From RGIG3009 sp964470515 (GTDB taxonomy: Bacteria; Bacillota; Clostridia; Oscillospirales; Acutalibacteraceae), in NCBI GenBank assembly GCA_964470515.1, contig CAYYDD010000057.1:1-10809 (forward strand): a stretch of DNA of 10,809 nt, written 5' to 3'. A program made the translations under genes and the position numbers. The notes beneath the pieces were generated by a model. It worked only from the letters and a program-made list of their open reading frames with translations, was not told the DNA's origin and did no database searches. Of the stretch, positions 6,917 through 10,809 are shown one piece after another (position 1 is the first letter of the stretch; every line of letters starts with the position of its first letter).

Positions 6917-7606
6917 TCAGGATACAAACAAACCGTACTTTCGCCGGATGCGGGTGAGCTTTTCGCCGATGGGCTTCGCGAGCAGCAGCAGAAAGATCAC
7001 GTTGGACAGCGCGTATTCCGCAGTAACGGGCAGTGCCGTCACGACCGATGCCCCATAGCGGAACAGATCAAAGGTATTGTCCGCCCACAGCGTTTTCCAG
7101 ACGTCCATCGTCAGTGAGAACAGGACCCCCGCCAGCACGCCAAACACACACAACGCCGCACGATGCTGACGTAGCGGCTTGGCAAGTAGCCCCGCCAGCA
7201 GTCCCAGCAGCCCCCATGCGAACATCTGGAACGGTGTCCACGGTCCTTGACCGAAATACATATTCGACACCACCGCCGACAGCGCGCCCACCACGAAGCC
7301 CGCCTCCTTGCCGAGCCACACCGCCACGATCACCGTGAACGCCGTGACGGGCTTAAAGCCGGGCAGCCACGCGAAGATGAATCGACCCGCCGCGGAGATG
7401 GCGATCAGCACCGCCAGCACCGTCAGCTCCTTGGAGGAGCTTTCGCGGCGTTCAAAGGCGTAGAGCAACGGGATGACCGAGATCACCGCCACGCACAGCG
7501 ATATCCACGCGTAGTATTTTTCGCGGAACAGCAGTGCCCCGATCACCACAACGGCGGGAATGAGCAGCAAAAGCAAGCACAAGGTGATCCCATCGCGGCG
7601 CTTCAT
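6917..7606 (-). CDS. ECF transporter S component, probably cobalamin/corrinoid type
   Basis: This 229-aa integral membrane protein should be the substrate-binding subunit that docks on EcfT and the ATPases. Hydrophobic segments lie near 7-26, 33-50, 60-80, 86-115, 125-143, 150-166, 183-195 and 200-211. That suggests a six-helix S fold preceded by a two-helix N-terminal extension. Conserved-looking stretches are GRFIFAWLPGFKPVTAF (74-90) and NMYFGQGPWTPFQMFAWGLLG (115-135), which recall the ECF S family near the corrinoid-type members. Specificity cannot be read from sequence alone; the cobalamin riboswitch and the transcobalamin-like neighbours point to a corrinoid. Its ATG overlaps the ATPase stop as ATGA, so translation is likely coupled. 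The next gene follows after 49 bases. Confidence 0.85.
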   Translation of the reverse strand: MKRRDGITLCLLLLLIPAVVVIGALLFREKYYAWISLCVAVISVIPLLYAFERRESSSKELTVLAVLIAISAAGRFIFAWLPGFKPVTAFTVIVAVWLGKEAGFVVGALSAVVSNMYFGQGPWTPFQMFAWGLLGLLAGLLAKPLRQHRAALCVFGVLAGVLFSLTMDVWKTLWADNTFDLFRYGASVVTALPVTAEYALSNVIFLLLLAKPIGEKLTRIRRKYGLFVS

Positions 7607-9282
7607 TCACTCACCACCCTTTTGCCGTTGATACGGCACAGCTCAGCCACCTGCTCGCACAGAACAGCCCCGTGATAATACCCGCGCGACAATCGGTTGG
7701 CGGCCGTCGTATAAAAGCTGTTTTCCGAAAAAAACGCCTGCGGCGTGTCCACCGAGGTCAGCACCCCGTCGAACATCATCCCGCAACGATCGGCATTCAC
7801 AGCGGCAAATTCTACGTCGTGTGTCACGGTGATAACCGTCATCGTTTCCTTGAGACGGGTCAGGATCGCCGCCAGCGTTTGCTTGGCGTAAGCGTCGATG
7901 CCCTTGGTCGGCTCATCCAGCAGCAATATCTTCGGGTCAAGCAGCAGCAGCTTAGCCAGCGCCGCCTTTTGCTGCTCGCCGCCGCTGAGATCGTACGGAT
8001 GCATCGACAGCAGCGCCCCCATGCCGAGCTGCGCCGTCACCTCGGCGATACGCTGCTGCGTTTCCTCTTGGGTATATTGCATCACGGTGCAGGTTTCGCG
8101 CAGATCGTCCCCTACCGTTTTTTCCAGAAAAACCGTTTGCGGATTTTGCGGCAGCAGCGCGATGCCGTGCCGATACAAGCTGTTCGGCGTGTGATCGCTG
8201 AGCTTTTTGCCGCCGATCAGCACACGGCCGCGATATGCCTTCAGTAATCCCGCCATCACGCCCAGTGCCGTGCTTTTGCCTGTGCCGTTGCCCCCTAAGA
8301 TGCAAAAATGCTCGCCCCGGTACACAGTCAGCGATAGGCCTTTCAGCACGTCCGGCAGGTCTTTTTCGTACCGAAACCACACGTCCTTCAGCTCGACCTC
8401 CGCTTCATCCGTATGATGGTAAGGCATTTCGGGGAGTGTGTCAACACGGTTATCGTACCGTTCTGTCACAAAGGTACGACCCTCGCGCACCGTCAGCGGT
8501 GCGTCGCCGTCCTCATCCAGCAGGTGAAATATCCGCATCGCGGCGGGCAGACCCGCCAGCATCGGGTGCGCGGGCGCGGCCTTGAAATGCCCGCCGATGG
8601 CTTTCGGCGCATCGGCATACACCATCTGCCCACCGTCCATCAGTATGACGCGGTCAGCAATCGAAAATACCTCTTCCAAGCGGTGCTCCACCAGCAGAAT
8701 CGTCAGCCCCAGCTCACGATTGAGCTTTTGCAGTGTCCCGATGAAATTCGAGGCGGCGATGGGGTCGAGCTGTGCCGTCGGCTCATCGAGTAGCAGTACC
8801 TTCGGCTGCATCGCCATCACCGAGGCGAGATTGAGCATCTGCTTCTGCCCGCCCGAGAGCGTCGCCGTCTTTTTATGGAACCAATCCTCAATGCCGAAAT
8901 ACCCCACCATTTCCGCTGTGCGGCGGCGAATGACGGCCGTATCCAGCCCCAAGCTTTCCAAGCCGAACGCCAGCTCGTGCCACACGGTATCCGTCACGAT
9001 CTGGCTGTCTGGGTTCTGCTGCACAAACCCGATATCCGCCGCAGCGGTAGGGCTATCCAACGCCCGCAACGGCACACCGTTGTACCGTATCTCACCGCTT
9101 TGCTCGCCGTAGGGTGCCATCTCGCGTTTTAACAGCTTCAGCAATGTGGATTTGCCGCAGCCGGACTCTCCGCAGATCACGGCAAATTCCCCGGCCTTAA
9201 CGGAAAGGCTCACATTGGTAAGCGCGTTATGCGCCGCATCGGGATACCGAAAGGTCAGATTTTTGATCTGTAATACGTCCAC
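7603..9282 (-). CDS. ecfA: ECF transporter energizing ATPase, two ABC domains fused
   Basis: This 559-aa cytoplasmic protein carries both ABC ATPases of an energy-coupling factor module in one chain. Domain 1: Walker A GESGCGKST (38-46), Q-loop QQNPDSQ (88-94), signature LSGGQKQ (142-148), Walker B VLLLDEPT (162-169), switch H200. Domain 2: Walker A GGNGTGKST (330-338), LPQNPQ (377-382), signature LSGGEQQ (432-438), Walker B ILLLDEPT (452-459), switch H488. All catalytic motifs are intact. Residues 520-559 form a C-terminal extension. The GTG at 9282 is chosen because AAAGGAGGG (9289-9297) lies six bases upstream; an in-frame ATG at 9312 would ignore this site. The gene overlaps the end of ecfT by 28 bases and the start of the S component by 4. 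It powers uptake through EcfT. Confidence 0.95.
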   Translation of the reverse strand: MDVLQIKNLTFRYPDAAHNALTNVSLSVKAGEFAVICGESGCGKSTLLKLLKREMAPYGEQSGEIRYNGVPLRALDSPTAAADIGFVQQNPDSQIVTDTVWHELAFGLESLGLDTAVIRRRTAEMVGYFGIEDWFHKKTATLSGGQKQMLNLASVMAMQPKVLLLDEPTAQLDPIAASNFIGTLQKLNRELGLTILLVEHRLEEVFSIADRVILMDGGQMVYADAPKAIGGHFKAAPAHPMLAGLPAAMRIFHLLDEDGDAPLTVREGRTFVTERYDNRVDTLPEMPYHHTDEAEVELKDVWFRYEKDLPDVLKGLSLTVYRGEHFCILGGNGTGKSTALGVMAGLLKAYRGRVLIGGKKLSDHTPNSLYRHGIALLPQNPQTVFLEKTVGDDLRETCTVMQYTQEETQQRIAEVTAQLGMGALLSMHPYDLSGGEQQKAALAKLLLLDPKILLLDEPTKGIDAYAKQTLAAILTRLKETMTVITVTHDVEFAAVNADRCGMMFDGVLTSVDTPQAFFSENSFYTTAANRLSRGYYHGAVLCEQVAELCRINGKRVVSE

Positions 9283-10136
9283 TGCAAGCCCTCCTTTACT
9301 TCGAGAATACACGGCAGCAGGCTCAGTGCCGCAAAGGCCGCGACCGCCGCCACAGACATCGCGCTCAGCGGTGCGGCGGTGAGCGCAGGATAAAATGCAA
9401 ACGCCGTGCGGTCCGAAGCCATCGCGGCGATCACCACCGCGTCCAAGGTCGCGATCAGGAGCAGCAGACCGGCATCTGCCCGCCTAAACGTATACAGTGA
9501 ATAGTGACTGCGCCCGGGAAGTCCGTACCCCCGTGCTTTCATCACTGAGCCGGTGTCGATGGCGTTTTCCAGCGCCCACGTGATGAGTGCAGAATACACC
9601 CGCACCGTTCCTTTCAGCTTATCCGTCCACGTATCCGTGGCGTACAGACTCATCGCGGTCTGCGCCTGCCGTATCCGTCCCGCCTGCTCTTTGAGCAGCG
9701 GTATAAACCGCAGTGCGGAGGACAAAAGCAACGACAGCTTGGGCGAGATCCTGCCAAACAGAAACAGCCATTTATCCTCGGTCATCACTGCGCTGAGGCA
9801 CCGAAACCAATAGAGCGCCGCCAGCAGCATCACGCCCAGATACACACCGTACAGCAGTGCCTCCAGCGTGACGGGGTTACCGTTCAGGAAAAACAGCGGG
9901 GTCACGCCCTTGTGCGAAAACAGCGGATTGCTCAGTGCCACCATCGAAAAAAATACCAGATACCAACCGATGCTTCGCCCAAAGCGGCGCAGGCCCTCGG
10001 CGTTTATATAAAAAAGCCCCCCGCCAAGCAGTGCCAGCCCCGCAAACCAAGGGTCGGCGGCAAACATCGTGATCGCCAGTACCGAGAGAAAGTACACCGC
10101 AGCCACCGTCGGGTGTAGCGTTGCCAATCGACTCAT
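9255..10136 (-). CDS. ecfT: ECF transporter transmembrane coupling protein EcfT
   Basis: This 293-aa membrane protein links the ATPases to the S component. Hydrophobic helices lie near 10-26, 30-45, 56-70, 90-112 and in the C-terminal 220-285 region. The cytoplasmic coupling segment contains ALRFIPLLKEQ (141-151), AQTAMSLYATD (158-168) and KARGYGLPGRS (200-210). The second ARG coupling motif is intact (201-203). At the expected first ARG site the sequence reads AMS (161-163), so that motif appears replaced; I recall similar sequences in clostridial relatives, so it may be a subfamily trait. The ATG at 10136 overlaps the upstream stop as ATGA, and GGAGAGG (10146-10152) sits nine bases upstream. 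Confidence 0.93.
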   Translation of the reverse strand: MSRLATLHPTVAAVYFLSVLAITMFAADPWFAGLALLGGGLFYINAEGLRRFGRSIGWYLVFFSMVALSNPLFSHKGVTPLFFLNGNPVTLEALLYGVYLGVMLLAALYWFRCLSAVMTEDKWLFLFGRISPKLSLLLSSALRFIPLLKEQAGRIRQAQTAMSLYATDTWTDKLKGTVRVYSALITWALENAIDTGSVMKARGYGLPGRSHYSLYTFRRADAGLLLLIATLDAVVIAAMASDRTAFAFYPALTAAPLSAMSVAAVAAFAALSLLPCILEVKEGLQWTYYRSKI

Positions 10137-10324
10137 ACAGACTTACCTCTCCGTACCTCTTTCAGCCCCGCCGCCTCCAGTGCCCGCGGCCACGGGCCGA
10201 GAAACGCCTTGATACGCGAGCGCGTCGCCTCGTCAAACTCCTCTTTTTTCGGCAACCGACCAAGCTCTGCCGCCTTATCCCGCAACTGTGCCAATGCCCA
10301 TTCCCGTTTTTGTTCCGGCGCCAT
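10133..10324 (-). CDS. Small HNH-repeat-like protein, first gene of the cobalamin operon
   Basis: This 63-aa, charged, soluble protein has no signal or membrane segment. The core AELGRLPKKEEFDEATRSRI, then KAFLGPWPRALEAAGLK, matches the pattern of the homing-endonuclease-associated (HNH) repeat, a small helical unit (lGr.P...EFd...i...fG.W..aLeaAGl). No HNH nuclease residues are present. The ATG at 10324 is chosen because GGAGGG (10331-10336) lies six bases upstream; an in-frame ATG at 10372 would lie inside the riboswitch terminator. The gene overlaps ecfT by four bases. Its role is unknown; a DNA-, RNA- or protein-binding accessory is possible. Cotranscription with ecfT after the riboswitch is well supported. 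Confidence 0.78.
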   Translation of the reverse strand: MAPEQKREWALAQLRDKAAELGRLPKKEEFDEATRSRIKAFLGPWPRALEAAGLKEVRRGKSV

Positions 10325-10337
10325 AACCAACCCTCCG

Positions 10338-10379
10338 AAAAATAAAAATACTCTTTCGCCCACGCAGGTCAAAAGAGTA
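10338..10379 (-). terminator. Riboswitch expression-platform terminator
   Basis: On the - strand TACTCTTT (10379-10372) pairs with AAAGAGTA (10356-10349), followed by TTTTTATTTTT (10348-10338). The 15-base interior has only weak extra pairing. The U-tract ends one base before the GGAGGG ribosome binding site of the first gene. It is the likely off-state that stops the operon when cobalamin is bound. Confidence 0.8.
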
Positions 10380-10415
10380 CAACAGATCTATACAGCCACC
10401 GCTTCCGTGCGCAAA

Positions 10416-10464
10416 AAGAGTGCGCCCGAAAACGCCGAAGCACCGATAAATCGGTTGCACTCTT
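10416..10464 (-). promoter_or_regulatory. Candidate switching helix between riboswitch aptamer and terminator
   Basis: On the + strand AAGAGTGC (10416-10423) and GCACTCTT (10457-10464) are perfect inverted repeats, and they enclose a small hairpin CCGA-TAAA-TCGG (10443-10454). The CTCTT core is shared with the terminator stem (10349-10356/10372-10379). The arms could therefore exchange partners and act as antiterminator. Pairing is seen directly; the switching role is inferred. Confidence 0.45.
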
Positions 10465-10491
10465 CTCACCAAAGTTGTGGTAAACCTATCA

Positions 10492-10673
10492 AAGACACGG
10501 CAGGTATCCTGACTTATGAGGCAACGGCCGTGCCGCGCGGGGCAAACCTTCTCAGGAGTGTATCCCAATGGTATCCTTGCCCTCTCTTCTCAAATACAGT
10601 AATGGCGGTTGTTCCGGATTCCGACCGGATTCCCTTTTCCGCGACCGAACCGCAGCCCGTCGCACCGCATCTT
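10492..10673 (-). promoter_or_regulatory. Cobalamin riboswitch aptamer
   Basis: Read on the - strand, the leader shows AAAAGGGAATCC (10638-10627), then a CCGG...TCCGG stem and ACTGT. Next come CCATTG and a GAGAAGG segment, then the B12 box AAGTCAGGATACCTGCC (10515-10499). P1 forms from 10673-10665 and 10500-10492 (AAGATGCGG with CCGTGTCTT, two wobbles). P2 forms from GCGAC (10663-10659) and GTCGC (10645-10641). These match the order and wording of the adenosylcobalamin riboswitch class. Ligand binding normally switches such operons off. Which corrinoid form is sensed cannot be read here. Confidence 0.95.
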
Positions 10674-10698
10674 CCATTTATCGTATTTAATTTTCTTA

Positions 10699-10726
10699 AG
10701 TATAGCACGTTTTTCAAAAAATGCAA
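10699..10726 (-). promoter_or_regulatory. Sigma-A promoter of the cobalamin-uptake operon
   Basis: On the - strand TTGCAT (10726-10721) and TATACT (10704-10699) are separated by 16 bases, with a TG extended -10 immediately upstream. The start site should fall near 10692, about 20 bases before riboswitch P1. The promoter lies 29 bases inside the right terminal repeat. Confidence 0.75.
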
Positions 10727-10755
10727 TAGGCATACAAAAAAGAAGCCCTGAAAAA

Positions 10756-10809
10756 CTGTAGGTGTTACAATGATGTGTGACAAAAGATAAAAAATAGTAG
10801 CGAATAGGA
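10756..10809. repeat. Right copy of 54-bp inverted terminal repeat; possible IS end
   Basis: This is the inverted partner of positions 2-55 (53/54 identical). The inner edge begins C, then TGTAGGTGTTACA (10757-10769), followed by TGTGTGACA (10774-10782) and an A-rich stretch. The outward end reads AATAGGA. The sequence continues beyond the window, so the element's body is not visible. Confidence 0.85.

Noticed and set aside
7672..8247. Open frame of 191 codons on the + strand opposite ecfA
   Set aside because: It is antisense to the second ATPase domain, whose Walker and signature motifs are intact.
10325..10372. Longer N-terminus for the 63-aa protein, starting at the ATG at 10372
   Set aside because: The added residues would be encoded by the riboswitch terminator, and the strong GGAGGG site points to the ATG at 10324.
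10209..10751. Open frame of 180 codons on the + strand across the riboswitch region
   Set aside because: It runs through the terminator, riboswitch and promoter of the opposite strand, where RNA structure explains the sequence better.
2..10809. Whole window as a composite transposon
   Set aside because: Inverted ends fit, but no transposase or target duplication is visible and the cargo looks like ordinary chromosomal genes. It is kept only as one option in the repeat finding.
1..10809. CRISPR array, tRNA, rRNA or prophage genes
   Set aside because: No regularly spaced direct repeats, no tRNA-like cloverleaf and no phage structural or integrase motifs were seen.

Overview
The window looks like a chromosomal segment of an uncultured, moderately GC-rich gut-type Firmicute, probably a clostridial relative of Oscillospiraceae/Ruminococcaceae. 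The reasons are a tRNA-sensing T-box leader, sigma-A promoters with extended -10 elements, strong AGGAGG-like ribosome binding sites, a sortase-type cell-wall anchor, an ECF vitamin transporter, and a GC-rich hairpin repeat of a kind I recall from that group. No tRNA, rRNA or CRISPR array was seen. The first and last 54 bases are inverted copies of one another (53/54 identical). They look like the ends of one repeated element, possibly an insertion sequence that continues outside the window.

Layout on the + strand. 85-402: a sigma-A promoter and a complete tryptophan T-box leader (specifier UGG, T-box motif, attenuator). 434-1654: a stand-alone trpB with its own terminator and no trpA beside it. 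1690-2280: no intact gene. This stretch holds an operator-like palindrome, the decayed remnant of an ABC exporter, a GC-rich hairpin repeat and a probable terminator. 2282-4455: a monocistronic gene with its own promoter, encoding a TIR domain followed by Sel1-like repeats. 4460-4492: a strong bidirectional terminator that also closes the opposing operon.

Layout on the - strand (read from 10726 down to 4494). A promoter is followed by a well-conserved cobalamin riboswitch and an intrinsic terminator whose U-tract abuts the first ribosome binding site. Six tightly packed genes follow: a 63-aa protein resembling the homing-endonuclease-associated (HNH) repeat, EcfT, a fused double ATPase EcfA, a membrane S component, a sortase-anchored DUF4430 surface protein with an EF-hand-like loop, and a membrane protein. 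That last protein joins an alpha/alpha barrel to a DUF4430 domain through a two-helix membrane hairpin. Four of the five gene junctions overlap; the fifth has a 49-bp gap.

How the genes may work together. The riboswitch says the operon is controlled by a cobalamin. The ECF genes supply a complete importer. The two surface proteins carry the two domain types, alpha/alpha barrel and transcobalamin-like beta domain, that make up vertebrate intrinsic factor and transcobalamin. The most interesting hypothesis is therefore a Gram-positive cobamide-capture system in which transcobalamin-like surface proteins hand ligand to an ECF transporter. The riboswitch and ECF calls are well supported by sequence. 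Corrinoid binding by the surface proteins is inference.
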